Assembly: GCA_963682025.1 (NCBI GenBank)
Contig: OY821521.1
Location: 101,175,354 to 101,239,353 of the forward strand
Reading direction: 5' to 3'
DNA: 64,000 bases
Origin: Cordilura impudica
Lineage: Eukaryota; Arthropoda; Insecta; Diptera; Scathophagidae
Shown: in pieces, positions 45,825 through 58,256 of the stretch
Layout of the letters: each line of letters opens with the position of its first letter
Position numbering within the stretch: position 1 is the stretch's first letter
The notes under the pieces: model-generated
What the model was told of the DNA's origin: nothing
Database searches by the model: none
What the model saw: the letters and a program-made list of their open reading frames with translations, nothing else
Position numbers and translations under genes: made by a program

Positions 45825-46850
45825 TATTATTTTAAAGAGCTTACCTGTTAAATGTGCCAATATTGCAATTGTGATGAATATTGACACTTGTAATGTCGGC
45901 CACGTTGTGGAAGTTTTAAACATTTCGTTGTTTTGTATTTTATTACGTTTTAAATTTAAATTTCGTAGAGGTTTTCGACGCATTTTTACCTGTTTTTTTT
46001 AGATTATTATTTCTACAATTTTAAGTTAACTCAACTTAATTTGCTTAAGTTCTTTTTGTGTTCCAAACACTCAACATATTTATGAATTTGTAAATGATAA
46101 CATCAATGATTTCCATGCTAAAAAGAAAACAAAAAAAAAGAAATAAAAGATTTAGATATTCGTTATTGTTACAATGAATCTTAACAAGTTTGTTTATGAA
46201 ATAGGTTTGTTGCTTAGTTTTATCAGTCTTAAGCCGAATTTTAAAACGAGTATTTATTTAAAGGAATATGAGATTAATCTAATTTTTTATATTTTTAATG
46301 ATTATTTTATTTCATAAAAGAGATTTATCTTAAATGAACAAGATTTTATTGTAACCAAATGTTTTTTCTTAATGTTCAAGACAATTTAGTATATAAACCT
46401 TTAGTTTATATAAAATTAAATGTCTCTAATATAAATAATAATTAAAATTTGTCTTGTTTTCAAAATTAAGTTTGTATCTTGTAACATTTTTAAATATTTA
46501 TTTTAATTGGTTCTTTCTTATATTGTGACCAATTTCAACAACATTTTAGCGAAAGTTTATTTTTTTTACGAAACATGCCGTTTGCGTTTTTATTTTTTCA
46601 TTTATTTACGTAAAAATTTATAAATTTGACTTTCAACGTAATCAATAATATTTACCAACATTAATCTATTCGACAGACTAAAATAAATTTTTAGATAAAT
46701 TGCGTGTGTGTTTAATTTGCCATTTTAAAAGTGAAATTTTTGTTTAAAAGTGTTAAATAGTTTTAACAAAATATTTTTAGAATAGAAACAAAAAAAAAAG
46801 AAGTGAACTACGATTTTACGATTTACTATGTTGTCGGGTTGAGTGTTATT
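45825..46850. other. No gene seen
   Basis: AT-rich DNA immediately after the Helentron 3' end. No coding, RNA gene or repeat family is recognised. Confidence 0.5.
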
Positions 46851-46917
46851 CTCTCCTGCACTGCGGCCAAGTAGATCTATTGTGCACCCTCTATCAGATT
46901 CTTGTTCTTCTGTTTTA

Positions 46918-47360
46918 TTAGTTCATTACAGCATTTCGGAACTTGATGATATCCTTCACCGGCAATATTTTGTGTGCCTCCTCCCTAATTTCAGATTCGC
47001 CAAAAAGTTTGTGCCTTAGATATGCAAACGCTGGACACTTTGCCAGTATATGCTTCATGGTTTCATCATCCTCAGCCAAATGCATTTTGTATAGGATGTA
47101 GTTGCACGCATAATGTCCTGTGAGTGCCCCACATAGGAGTCTTAGATTGGATCTGTTCAATATTAGGGCATCCCTGCTCCTTTTTGTCGCTTCGATCTTT
47201 AATCCATATGTCGATTTTCTCGGTTATGTCTTTTCTGTTGAATCCGAATTGAGGGTTTGGACCAATAAATGGTCTTTCCGCTCCTCGTCTTGCCTGTTCA
47301 TCGGCTTTCTCTTTTCCTTCATACCCTTTGTGACCTGGTACCCATATAAGCGTCATTTTA
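46918..47360 (-). pseudogene. LINE RNase H and C-terminal relic
   Basis: On the minus strand, LIWVPGHKGYEGKEKADEQA (about 47350-47290) is the last RNase H block with its Asp, typical of Jockey/I/R1-type LINE ORF2. After a frame change, NRSNLRLLCGALTGHYACNY and EDDETMKHILAKCPAFAYLR follow, the conserved C-terminal region with cysteine/histidine residues. RT and endonuclease parts are absent. It is a dead 5'-truncated copy; a poly-A tail is not evident. Confidence 0.75.
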
Positions 47361-47407
47361 TTAAGTTCAGAAGTGAACTAAGTAATCATATTAGCACCTT
47401 TAAATGA

Positions 47408-47936
47408 TTTCACAGTTTTACTTTTTTTACTTCAACCAATGTAACGTATAGTTGAAGTTTTATCTCCTAGTTATAAATATATTGCCTAGTTATTGTGATT
47501 TTAATAAAAATACAATTTATACTTTTGATTTGATAAATATAACATTTGATAAATATAAAATGCGTTTTGAGTTTTTGATTGGGTTTAATTCAATTTTTTT
47601 TCTCTTCCGTTTTGGTATGAATAACTTAAGTCTAGCTCAACTGCTTCCAATCTTAATCATTTGCTTTTCAGGCAATTAGTCAGAAAAATTAATATTTTGT
47701 GTGGCATTAACGTCTTAAGTTCATTTAAGTCTTTGTAACCGATGCCTTTGAAACGTTTAAGATTCTTCTAAGGACATAAGCCAACTTAAGTCTTTTAAAC
47801 CGAACAGTATAATTAATTTGGAGAATAGCATAGATATACTTGTGTTCATTATATACAGATTTGGAATTTTGAATTATACATGTACAATGTACATCCATTT
47901 TATTAATTTTTGTTAAGTACAACAGAACAAAAAAAA
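47408..47936. other. No gene seen
   Basis: Unassigned AT-rich spacer; the short open frames show no family motifs. Confidence 0.5.
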
Positions 47937-48506
47937 TATGTAAGAAAATTGTAGTCGATCTAGACCCTTTGCCATGCATTTAGAGACCCTACCTCTAACG
48001 TCCAACTAATTTGATATAGAAAAGAAGCATAAACGAAATTTGAATGTCATTATTAATATTGTTCATAGAAAAGAAGCATAAACCAAATTTGAGTGTCATT
48101 GTTATTAATATTGGTACTTTCGGAAATGAAAAAGTTCATATCGAATGCTATATTTATATGGGGACTAGGTCGAAAAATATACCGATCTTGATCATATTCT
48201 GTAGTCACTTATTCTTTGCAAAAACATACACAAACCAAATTTGAGAAAAATCTGTGCAAGATTTTTGTTTTTTGATAGATTTAAGTGAAGATCGGGATCA
48301 ACTTCATATGTTGGCTATGACTAAGATTTCTTCAATAGGATTTATTTTTGGACTACTGAGAAATGTATGTAATAAACATACACAAACCCAATTTGACCGA
48401 GATCTATATGATAATTTGGATGCTATGGTAATTTAGTGATTCGATCAATATAATAAAAGATGGGTCTAAGTCAAATATTTTTGGTAGTTACAAACATCAG
48501 CCATTA
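47937..48506 (-). mobile_element. Decayed HINE-B
   Basis: TATGTAAGAAAATTGTAGTCG at the left is the complement of the 3' end; family interior continues to AAATATTTTTGGTAGTTACA. A short internal duplication (AGAAAAGAAGCATAAAC at about 48019 and 48070) is present. Confidence 0.65.
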
Positions 48507-48689
48507 AAAATAAAATGCTTAACACATCAGGCATTACGAAGGATAATCAAAAAAATTCGAAAAACAAAAACTCTGAAGAGGAACTTAATTAGGTACGGAC
48601 TCACATAACATTATTTTCAAGCTATGAATGTCAATACACCAGACGTACAAATGACAAGAAGTTTTTAGCTTCTTATTTAAATTTGCGCG
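48507..48689. other. Spacer between two HINE-B copies
   Basis: No feature is recognised; it may be the eroded 5' ends of the flanking HINE-B copies. Confidence 0.3.
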
Positions 48690-49233
48690 TTATGTTAGAT
48701 GTCCGTCTGTTTGTCTCTCTGTGTCCATGAAAAACGTCCAATCAAACAATAGGTCGCAAATATGAATATAGTTTGATGAAATTTGGTACATATCCTTTCA
48801 TACTCTGAACGTTATTGAAATTGGTTAAATTTGATGTATGTTCAGGCCTAGTCCCCATACAGGTGACATTCTGTGAGATCCAAATTAGCATATAGATCCC
48901 AGTAAAATTTGGTATGTGTATGTTTATTACATCTAGTAAACAATAGTTCAAAAATATACCCTGAACGACAATCTTTAACCATAGCCCACATATAAAGCTA
49001 CTTTCCGATCATCCCTTATGTCTATGAAACAAAATCGGTTCATTTTTCGACCTAGCCCCCATATAAATAACACAATCGATATGAACTTTTTCATATCTGC
49101 AGGAAAAAAAAATAATAACAATGCCATTCAAATTTGGTTTATGCAAATTTTCTGTATCTTATTAGTTGGACCTAAGATCATTTCTCTAAGCACATGTGTA
49201 TTGTAGATCTAGATCGACTATAATTTTTTATGT
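48690..49233 (+). mobile_element. Decayed HINE-B
   Basis: It starts in the GTCCGTCTGTTTGTCTCTC tract, continues TCAAACAATAGGTCGCAAATA and ends in AGATCTAGATCGACTATAATT, the eroded 3' hairpin. The 5' end is lost. It is opposed in orientation to the preceding copy. Confidence 0.65.
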
Positions 49234-49864
49234 TTTTTTATAAAGGGTTTCACACATGATTTGAGAACCGTAAGGTCCACAGCATAAAATTATGTACGGA
49301 ATCCATGGTAGGTGCCAGAACTGTTTTGTCGAAATTTTCCATGACCATTTTGCATAAATTTGGATAATTTTCGTTGATGCAGCGTTGAATTTTCCAAAGC
49401 ACGTGAAGTTGCGAGTTTGTTGCTACAGATCTTTGACTTCAAATAATCCCAAAACGGGAAATCCAATCCAATCTAATGGTGTTAAATCACGCGAGCAATG
49501 GGGCGAATTCTGATCATCGAAACAAGAGAGTATGCAACCAGGAAATGCCCCATGCAGTAATTGAATCGTTTCATGGGCTGCATGACATGTGGCACCATCA
49601 CGTTGAAAACGCATATCGTCCACATCAATATCAACCAATGTAGACAGAAATAACTGTGTCTTCATGTTATCGAGTATCTGTAATAGTCACTCCCACTATC
49701 CAAAATCTGCACGAAATAGCGATATGTTTTGGATGTGTATCATTCTCTGAACTTTATGGAGTGGAGCTGCCACTTCGGGGTATGCTGATATCGAAGGCCA
49801 ACTTCACTCAATTCCTTTTTCACCCCCATCGTGGTGCATCCTGGAAACCTGAGCAATCTAAATG

Positions 49865-52800
49865 AAGATACGGTAAACAACACATATGGGATTTTAGGTC
49901 AGTGCTAACGAAAAAGGGAGTTCCAATTGGGCAATTTCTGATATGATCAATCTAATGGCCAACTGGAATAAAGTATACTCTCGCAGCGTATGTTCCCATA
50001 TTGGACGGCTGCAAATAGTGTCTGTATTCCAGAAGAGCGGCTGAACATACGATGGAAAACTATAAACCTTTCAGAAGGCAAGGGAAACCACTGAAGTAAT
50101 TTCCCTTGTAAATCATAAAATGCAATGGAAGTACGAAATGACATACGGCCCTCAGTCTCCGGCCAAACGAGGGTGCTAAGAATTCCCGGAGGTAAAACAA
50201 AGACAAAACTTAACATCGGAACTTGGAATGTTAGGAGTATGTATGAACCCGGAAAGTTAGACAACACCATAAGCGAAATGAACAGACTTAAAGTATACGA
50301 AACATGGTGGACGGGATGTGGCGAATTTAGATCCCAGAATGCGAAGATATACCATTCGGGAAACCGAGAGGGAATTCACAGAAAAGGGTTTGCAATTATT
50401 GTTGATAGTACAATAGCTCCCTTTGTCACGGGATGTGTTCCGATGTCGGATAGAACCGTGATGATCAAAATATCTGGAAAACCACTAAATATGAACATAA
50501 TCCAAGTATATGTTCCAACATGTGATGGAATTAATGAATAAATCGAAGAATTTTATAGCGAAACCGGACAACTACTTAGAATGATAAAGCCCCATGAGAT
50601 TACCGTTAATCAAGACGACTTCAATGCAAAAGTTGGGTAAGAAAGGTTATCAATATAACGGGGAAATATGGATTAGGTCAAAGAAATGATAGAGAAGACA
50701 GGCTTATACAATTTTGCCAATAACATAAAATGAAAATAACAAATACCCTATTTAGTCTTCACCCGAGACGACTTTTTACATAGAAATCACAACAGGACAA
50801 TAGAGGAAATATTGTAAGAAATCAAATTGATAACATCTTAGTAAACCGACGATACTGTTCGTGTGTGACAAAATGCTCAATATCTGCACTAAACTTTCTA
50901 CAACTCAGAGGAGAAAACTGCAACCAAAACTTGACATTGGGAAACTTAAGAACCCATTAACTAAACAAGTCATTAAGGAATGTTTGAACAACAATCTTAA
51001 TGACGTGGATAGAAAATCTATGGAATAATGTTAAAAATATCATTAACACAACCTCAAATAATTTTTTGGGAACCAGCACATCTAGAAAAGAGGAAGATTG
51101 GATGACCGATGAAATACGAGAACTACGACAAGAACGAAGCAAACACAGAAACTTAAGCCATGAAATCTACTGGGAGTTAAATCAAGAAATTCGAACGGCA
51201 ATGCGCGCTGCAAAAAATGCACAACTTAATCGACAATGCCAGGAAATCGAAAGATTGCAAAGCTTACACGATGACTTAGAGAAAAATGTGTTTGGCAAGA
51301 ATATGTAAAAACACAATTTACAGATGGTGAAAGGTCAGCTTATAATAATACTATTGAATTCGATCTAACCGGAACGCCAATCACCAAGGATGAAATAGAT
51401 TCTGCAATCAAGGCAATGAAGGACGGAATAGCAACAGGCCCAGATGAAATACCTTCCTAAGTTTTGAAATTAATAGATGAAATAATAACCAAATACTGGT
51501 GAAACCTTTCAATCATATTTACGACACAGGACAATATCCACACGGCTGGATTAAATCAACATTTATTACGATACCAAAAAAGAACAATGCGCGGAACTGC
51601 AATGAATATAGATTAATTAGTCTGATGTGCCATGTTTTAAAAGAATTCTTAGGAATAATACAGTGAAGGATCTATCCAAAATGCGAGAAATATATGGGAG
51701 AAATACACTTCGGTTTCAGGGAAGGAATGGATACTCGAGAAGCGCTATTAAATATCCAAATATTAATACAAAACTGCCAAGATGTACAGAAAGACGTATT
51801 TTTATTCTTTGTTGACTATGAGAAAATTTTTGATACGGTTCAACATGACGATATGAATAATTGGAAAGGAAATTAGATGTATAAAAATCTATATTGGCAA
51901 CCATCTGCAAACATCCAGGTCGACGGAGAATTAACTGATAATTTTCCCATATCAAAAGGAGTGAGGCAGGGATGAATATTATCGCCCTTGTTATTCAAAA
52001 TATACTCAGAAAAAATATTTAGAGAATCATTAAGCTGAGAAAAAATTGGTATTAGGATAGATGGTACAAATGGTATATTTATAAATAACATACGATATTC
52101 TTACGACACTACATTATTAACAACCAGTATATCTGGCCTACAGAAACTAGTAGACTTACTTACAATAGTGAATTATATGGTCTTAAAATTAAAAATAAAA
52201 AGACGAAACATATTGTTGTCAGCAGAGGAAACTCTATCCAAAATAATACGTCACTAAGAGAAAAAAATACAGAAATCGAACGGGTTAAAAATTTTAAATA
52301 CCTTGGAGTCCTGATAAACAATCAATGGGATGACTCAAAAGAGATAAAATGCCGCATAGAAGTGGTCAGAAATGCCTTCTTCAAATATAACAAAGTTTTA
52401 TCTAGTCACGACATAGGCCTTGCACCAAAAATCCAACATAAAATGAAAGTGGCGGATGAAAGGAAACTAGAAGCATTTGAAATATGGATATACCGATTCC
52501 ATGAACTAATCGGGCTTCGAACGTGGAAATATTGAGAAGAATGAATATTGTTCGACAGCTAATAAGAAATATCAAAACAAGAAAAGTCGCATACTTAGGA
52601 CACATAATGAGAAACGACAAATATAATATTCCCTTGATAACTCTCAAGAGCAAAATCGAACGAAATCGCACAAGCGGAAGAAGAGATTTCTTGGATAAGA
52701 AATATTCAAGACTGGACAGATTACCCAAATGAACGAAGTCTCCAAAATGCTGCCAAGAATAGACAACTCATCATTGCTGAATGAAATATTGAATATATAT

Positions 52801-52888
52801 TTTGAAATAGATATGTTATATCACAATTAAATTGTAATTTTGTTATCGCTAAGATCCGAATACGGATAGGCAAATAAAGAAGAAGAAC
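49865..52888 (+). mobile_element. RTE-type LINE, about 3.0 kb, with 8-bp target duplication
   Basis: It is flanked by TCTAAATG at 49857-49864 and 52889-52896. It ends GGCAAATAAAGAAGAAGAA, a short GAA-repeat tail typical of RTE-like elements. It encodes one endonuclease-RT polyprotein, now broken. It appears close to full length with about 0.3 kb before the coding region. Confidence 0.8.
50125..52780 (+). pseudogene. RTE-type endonuclease/reverse transcriptase, broken
   Basis: LNIGTWNVRSMYEPGKLDNT (about 50211) opens an AP-endonuclease domain. SGNREGIHRKGFAIIVDSTI and MNIIQVYVPTCDGINE follow, and NQDDFNAKVG (about 50610) replaces the usual GDFNAKVG. The linker includes EDWMTDEIRELRQERSKHRN (about 51093). 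RT blocks are GPDEIPS (about 51440), FFVDYEKIFDTVQHD (51811), ISKGVRQG (51951) and IRYSYDTTLL (about 52090), where the catalytic YADD has become YSYD. NFKYLGVLINNQWDDSKEIK (about 52292) and KTRKVAYLGHIMRNDKYNIP (about 52575) complete the C-terminus. More than ten stops or frame changes and the lost YADD make it inactive. Confidence 0.85.
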
Positions 52889-53000
52889 TCTAAATGTGGC
52901 ACTTTTAACAATTAACGAAGCCATCAAGGTCAAGTGTGATGCATTGTTTAGAATGATTTTCTTTTTTTTAATCAGCATTCATTTTTGAAATATTGTTCAA

Positions 53001-54214
53001 CAACTAAAACGCGTTATTCGATCACGTAGACCGTTGCTTTTACTATCCCTAAACTCTTAGCTATCAAATTGTCTTTTTCTATTGGTGGCCAACACTTCAC
53101 TGCAAAAATGGTGGAAAATTTAAATATTACGTGAATTTTGAGGCACCCTTTATGTTACCAAAGAACTGTAAACAATCAAAACAAACCAAAATGATTAAAG
53201 AAATGTTGAACAAATAAAAAACCCTCATGACTACAATTTCGAACACATGATTACAAAATCGACGAAAGTCAACCAAAGTAAAGCACTTCAACAAAATGAA
53301 TGTTACATAATAGTCGTTCAAGTTAGTATTTATTTATGTTTGACAACAGAAACCCCCATTACCAAAAAAAAAAAAAAACAACAACAACACTCATCGTGTC
53401 AAAAGTATTTCAGTTTTTGTGTATTTTAAAAGGTAACCAAAACTCCAACATTTTACAATATCCGTAATGAAAATGAGTCATTTGAAACATTAAACACAAT
53501 ATAACATCCAAAGGTTAAAAGCGTGTTTCCATAACAAATCCAAATGAACATACAAATCCTCAGAAGCAATTTTAATTTCACTTGAAAACGAATGTGATAT
53601 AAGTTGATATATTTGAAATTATGACAAAAAGAAAACCAGTTTTTACCACAATTGCAAATCAGACTAAGGGTTAAGGGAAATACTCAAATATGGCGATAAG
53701 TTAATTTTGTAAATCAGTTAAAATCTCGTGGCTGAGATATAAGAGTAATAATGAAATTATCAAGAAAGCTTTTGTTTGTAAATACTTAAAATAACTGTGA
53801 AACGCTACCAGCTAAAGACCCATTTTTAAAGTGATTGTTAATCTGTGTTTTATTATATGAATCTTAAACAATTAAAACTAATCAGTAAAAAGAGTCTTTA
53901 ATATTGTTTTAATATGGATATAAAACTTGTTTTATGTTAAAGCTGAGAATACTGTAAAACTCATTTACAAAATCGTATCAAGCAAAATATTTGTGTTACC
54001 AGATAAAGCATTTCACCTCACAGGTTCATCTAAAAATTAATTATTTACAGAATATACTCGTACATAGTTAGCTTCATCAATATGTAAAGACGTTTGAGAA
54101 TAAAAAGTCGACCGTCGCTTTCTCATTCACCACGTATCTCATCCTTCTTTCATTACTTCTGATCAAATAGATCGATTTTATTGGTCCAATTTGATACAGG
54201 AAATGCGTTAAACC
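53001..54214. other. No gene seen
   Basis: AT-rich DNA with a poly-A/CAACAACA stretch near 53365-53390. No element or gene is recognised. Confidence 0.5.
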
Positions 54215-54319
54215 ATCATAACGTTATGATTAAATTAGTGAATAAATTTTTTGTTTGCGTATTTTTATTAGTTTTTTTTTTTAATTTAATTCTAACTTTG
54301 AAAAACTGGGCAAATTTGT

Positions 54320-54620
54320 GATGGAAAGACTCAGCACAGAACAAAGAATCAAAGTTGTTAAATTTTCTTTTGAAAATCAGCATTCAATTATTCAGACACA
54401 AAGATAAATTCGAAATATTTTCCATGATCGAAATGCACCGAGCGCTCCAACAATTTACCGCTTAGTTCAGCATTTTCGGCAGTGTTTTCGATTCTGCATA
54501 CTAAATCGAATTGCTCGTGTGCGAACAAGTATTGAGGAAACCCCAAAACATCCACAAGGCAACGTTTTCAGCATTTGGTGATGTCTAGGTGGGCTTTGCA
54601 AAGAATTTTACATTAAAAAC
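54320..54620 (+). pseudogene. Tc1/mariner-type transposase N-terminal relic (second copy)
   Basis: ERLSTEQRIKVVKFSFENQH and SIIQTQR, then after a stop RNIFHDRNAPSAPTIYRLVQ, RVRTSIEETPKH and a degraded QLGxSxxSLQRIL-like end. It has the same order and wording as 18050-18390, with AACGTTATGATTxxATTAG upstream in both. The catalytic part is missing. Confidence 0.65.
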
Positions 54621-54832
54621 ATAAATACTGAATGAAGTCATCGATCTAAGTATATTATGATATTACAAACGGAATCTATTTTTCAACATACTTAGTTTCC
54701 TTTTTGCTCGATACACTTTGTTGTACCTTGTATTTTTACAATATGGAATCCCTATACAATGCAATGCAACTTGTCAATAACATAAATGAAGACATCTCCT
54801 CAGTTTTCAACTGAGTCGCATATGAATAACAT

Positions 54833-54846
54833 ATGGCGCAGTCGGT
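54833..54846 (+). promoter_or_regulatory. Candidate LTR-retrotransposon primer binding site
   Basis: TGGCGCAGTCGGTA lies shortly after a possible LTR end (...AATAACA) and 73 bp before the gag ATG. It resembles the TGGCGCAGTCGG primer sites of several insect Ty3/gypsy elements. The LTR itself is not delimited. Confidence 0.6.
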
Positions 54847-54918
54847 ATAAATGGTGGATACTACAGCTACAACAAAACGAGAGAAAAAATAAATGAAGAA
54901 GGTGTAAGTAAGGACAAG

Positions 54919-56260
54919 ATGGCCACTGGTGTTAATGTATTCCACCCATTTGACGCGCGAATCCCAGATCCATTACAGTTTGATGGTAACACATTTGAAA
55001 ACTGGAGAGTTTTTAAACAAAACTTTGATATTTATGTTATAGCTATTGAATTGGAAGAGCGCAAGGATCGCAAAAAATTTGTATATTTCTTAATGCGTTT
55101 GAGCCGGAAGATATAGAATTATTTAACACATTTGGGTTAACCGATGAACCAGAAATTAAATATGATGTGGTGGTGGAAGCCATTCAAAGTTATTGTACAC
55201 TAAGAAAAAACGAAGTGGATGAAGCTTCCAGATTTAATTCCAGGAAACAACATGAAGGCGAGCCGTTCGATTCCTCTTTACTGGATTTAAGAAAATTAGT
55301 TAAAAGCTGTGGATATCTTGATGCAGATTGCATGATGCGTGACAACATTGTCATGGGAACAAGTTAAGGAAAAAATTATTGGAAACCTCAGATTTAACAC
55401 GGTATAAAACAATAGACATTGCTCGTGCTTCAGAATTAGCAGACAAACATGCAAATGAAATGCAAAAACAAAACAACATTACAACCTCAGTTGATACTGT
55501 TCAACATAGAACGAATAACGGAATAGCAGGGAGGAAAAATGTTTTTTCCAATAACAATTTAAGATAAAAATTTCAAAAACAACAGACAATAAAATAAAAA
55601 GCAACAATTGTAAATTTTATAAAGGAGTGCACGAATATAGGAAATGTCCTGCAGACGACTTAATTATTTCAGTGTAGCTTGTTACTCTCATAAAGTTAAT
55701 GAAATAAAAAAAGATGGTTTAGTAAGAGAAAATGAGACATCGTTTTAAACAATATTAATTCGGGTGTCATAAGAAAGAGGTGGTATGAGGTAATCCGTGT
55801 TAATGATTGTTTAATTAAATTTAAACTGGATACGGGAGCCGATGTTAATGTTTTGCCGTTACGATACCTTAAAAATATTGAAAATGTTTATTTAAAACAA
55901 ATTCCATGCCTGCAAAAGCTATGGTGGTACAGATTTAGATTTTAAAGGCACTGTAACTTAACTTAACTGTAAAGTACAATAATGAAATCACCTTATTGAA
56001 ATTTTACGTGAGCCATTATTGGGATTGGAAGCTTGTAAGAAACTAAAATTGTTTCAACGAATTCATACCGTGCTACAATCAGAAAAAGTAACTTTTATTA
56101 AGTCTTATATGGATGTTTTCATATTCGATTCCAGTTATAAAGCCAACACGAAGAATATCATTATCACTTGTTAATCGTGTCAATGATGAATTACACAATA
56201 TGGTTAAAAAAAGGTGTTATTGAGTTAATAGATGGACCCGTAGAAAGAGCACCAAGCTTA
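54919..56260 (+). pseudogene. Ty3/gypsy gag-protease-RT start, broken
   Basis: Gag runs from MATGVNVFHPFDARIPDPLQ (54919) through NTFENWRVFKQNFDIYVIAI and, after a frame change, FNSRKQHEGEPFDSSLLDLR to ASELADKHANEMQKQN. A degraded zinc knuckle follows (CKFYKGVHEYRKCPADD, about 55610). The aspartic protease block is FKLDTGADVNVLPLRYL (about 55818) with catalytic DTGA; HLLGLEACKKLKLF-like text follows. PVIKPTRRISLSLVNRVNDE and LHNMVKKGVIELIDGP (about 56140-56240) are the first RT residues. Then a different repeat (56270-56755) cuts in. RT palm, RNase H and most of integrase are missing from this copy. Confidence 0.8.
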
Positions 56261-56269
56261 GATCGTTGA

Positions 56270-56755
56270 TCGCGATCAGAAAAATCTGAAACACCCCTAT
56301 AATAACAACAACAATTGTTTCAACCAAATTTATTAAAAAATCTAAAATAATTCATTAGCAGTTATAAAAAAAATAAAAATAAAAAGATAATAAAAAAATA
56401 GAATACAGAGAAATTTTATATGTTGCTTATGATTTCACTTCATTTTTTTTTTTCGATCGCGAGTGGATAATGTTTTAATTTTTAGACGTAAGCCTTCAAA
56501 AACATGTTCTATTTTTTTTTTAGCAGTACAAGTGCAAGAAAATGAAAAAATAAAGCTACACTCGAATCTGTGTGGTTTATGTGTCTTCGACACAAAAAAT
56601 ATGTAGTAGAAAAATGTTCGTGTAGATAACGAAATATTAAAACGAAACACAGTCATGATTATGTTCAGCACCGTACAAAATTTAAAAACACACATAATTG
56701 ATATGAAAATAAAAATATGTGTTTGTGTGTCTGAGCTATGTTTGTTTACATATAT
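56270..56755 (+). repeat. Repeat R, copy 1 (partial)
   Basis: It starts near CTGAAACACCCCTATAATAAC and runs through GCGAGTGGATAATGTTTTAA, CACTCGAATCTGTGTGGTTT and CACAGTCATGATTATGTTC to CTGAGCTATGTTTGTTTACA. It is homologous to the first part of copies 2 and 3 and sits between the gypsy RT start and the integrase remnant. Its identity is unknown: an LTR-like piece or a separate element. Confidence 0.65.
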
Positions 56756-56759
56756 TACA

Positions 56760-57228
56760 TAACAGCAAATGAGTGCATTAAACATTTAAAGGTATGTTTC
56801 TCGAATCATGTACTCCAGTTGAGATTGTCTCAGAAAATATGCCTTTTAACTCACACAAGTTCCGAAGTTTCTGTACGCGGATTGGTACAAGAATTAATAC
56901 TACAAGATCAGGATACTCCCAAGTTAAAAAGTTTGCAGAAAGCTCTGTAGGCGTTGCAAAGAAATTGATTAAAAAACGGCTGGGAGCAATGCGGATCTCT
57001 GGCTGGATCTTTTTGAATATAGAAATACACTACTTAAAGAGTTGATGCATCATCAGCAGAGCTTCTTATGAGTAGAAAAACGCATACATTACTACAAACC
57101 AAAAGTGATTTGCTTCAACTTAAATTATTACTAAGCTTTTCGAACAGTATAAAGAATAAACATCTACGGTCTAAGAAATATTACGGCAAGAACGCACAAA
57201 TCAAGGGAAGGTTTCGTGATCGGAAAAC
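56760..57228 (+). pseudogene. Ty3/gypsy integrase C-terminal remnant
   Basis: CIKHLKGMFLESCTPVEIVS then ENMPF, where the usual second catalytic Asp (SDN) reads SEN. FRSFCTRIGTRINTTRSGYS QVKKFAESSVGVAKKLIKK follows, carrying the catalytic Glu region. After a stop, RKTHTLLQTKSDLLQLKLLL and NKHLRSKKYYGKNAQIKGRF give the C-terminal domain. It is consistent with the pol of the gag at 54919, with the middle of pol deleted. Confidence 0.8.
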
Positions 57229-58080
57229 TCTGAAACACCCCTATAATAACGACAACAATTGTTTCAACCAAATTTATTAAAAAAATCTAAAATAATTCAT
57301 TAGCAGTTATAAAAAAAATAAAAATAAAATAATAAAAAAAAAAATAAAAACAAAAGATCATAAAATAGAAAACCGAGAAATTTTATATGTTGTTTATGAC
57401 TTAATTTCGTTTTTTCGATCGCGAGTGGATAATGTTTTAATTTTTAGATGTAAGCGTTCAAGAACATGTTCTCTTTTTTTAGCAGTACACGTGGAAGAAA
57501 ATGAAATTTAAATATAGCTACACTCGAATCTGTGTGGTTTATGTGTCTTCAAAAAAAAATAAGTGATAGAAAAATGTTCGTGTAGATAACGAAATATTAA
57601 AACGAAACACAGTCATGATTGTGTTCGACACCGTACAAAATTTAAAAACACACATAATTGATATGAAAAAAATATGTGTTTGTTGGTCTGAGCTATGTTT
57701 GTTTACTTATATGCACGAGTTTTTTATTCAGTGTGTGTTTTTTTTTTTCTGAACTCTGTGCTATTCTTCGCAGAAATTCGAAGTGGAATCGAAAAAGGAT
57801 TAATTAATACAACAAAGTTTTATATGTATACTGTACTTTATTTACCTTAATTTGATACATTTATAAATTTCAATACTTTGTTGTAAACATCAATCCATAT
57901 GGTCCGTGGTAGAGAAGAAGAAAGCATATATTTCTAAAATTCATGACTACACTGTATTCTTAAGCGGACCGGTTTCTGGCATTTCAGCCTTCATCAGCGA
58001 TTTATTGAACATTGTGATAATTGTTATGTTATAATTGAATAGATTGTTTCTATATCAAATTTTTACTTAGGGCGGCCGTG
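57216..58080 (-). repeat. Repeat R, copy 2, with hammerhead-like motif
   Basis: It shares its first 500 bp with copy 1. Together with copy 3 it extends through GTGCTATTCTTCGCAGAAAT, CCATATGGTCCGTGGTAGAG and CAGCCTTCATCAGCG to TACTTAGGGCGGCCG. Copies 2 and 3 align closely over about 650 bp (57427-58080 and 58257-58910), separated by 176 bp of unrelated sequence. The motif suggests a Penelope-like terminal repeat in minus orientation (inference). Confidence 0.65.
57961..58004 (-). ncRNA. Hammerhead-ribozyme-like motif (copy 2)
   Basis: Minus-strand order: AAATCG, CTGATGA (57991-57997), a GGC/GCC stem around a TGAAAT loop, GAAA (57973-57976), CCGG, TC, CGCTTA. Stem I pairs ATCG with CG-T imperfectly (one mismatch in five). 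Stem III is a bare self-complementary CCGG, as expected for dimer-active minimal hammerheads. Stem II has an A.A at its base. Activity is unproven. Confidence 0.45.
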
Positions 58081-58256
58081 AGGTTTGGACCTTCGCCTAT
58101 CTTACATACACTCGTACTTGCACTTTTTGGTCGTGCGCTTTAACACACTCGCCTAAAGTCAGGCCTACGAGCAGTGTGGTTAAGAATCAATTTTCATACC
58201 GTACAGCTTTTACTTCGTATTAATCTCAGAAGATACAACTCTGTTCATGGATATTT

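Larger units (their letters stand above)
49246..53000 (-). pseudogene. Second DD41D-type transposase relic, split by an RTE LINE
   Basis: The minus strand gives LDGFVNC (about 52950), then, across the LINE, a weak middle region and STLVDIDVDDMRFQRDGATC (about 49640-49590) with the second Asp. RDLTPLDWIGFPVLGLF follows with the third Asp, again with 41 residues between. It is related to, but distinct from, the intact element at 41878-43183. Stops and frame changes are many. The LINE lies between duplicated TCTAAATG. Confidence 0.6.

Noticed and set aside
47120..47407. 95-codon open frame on the plus strand
   Set aside because: It is antisense to the LINE RNase H relic and has no independent support.
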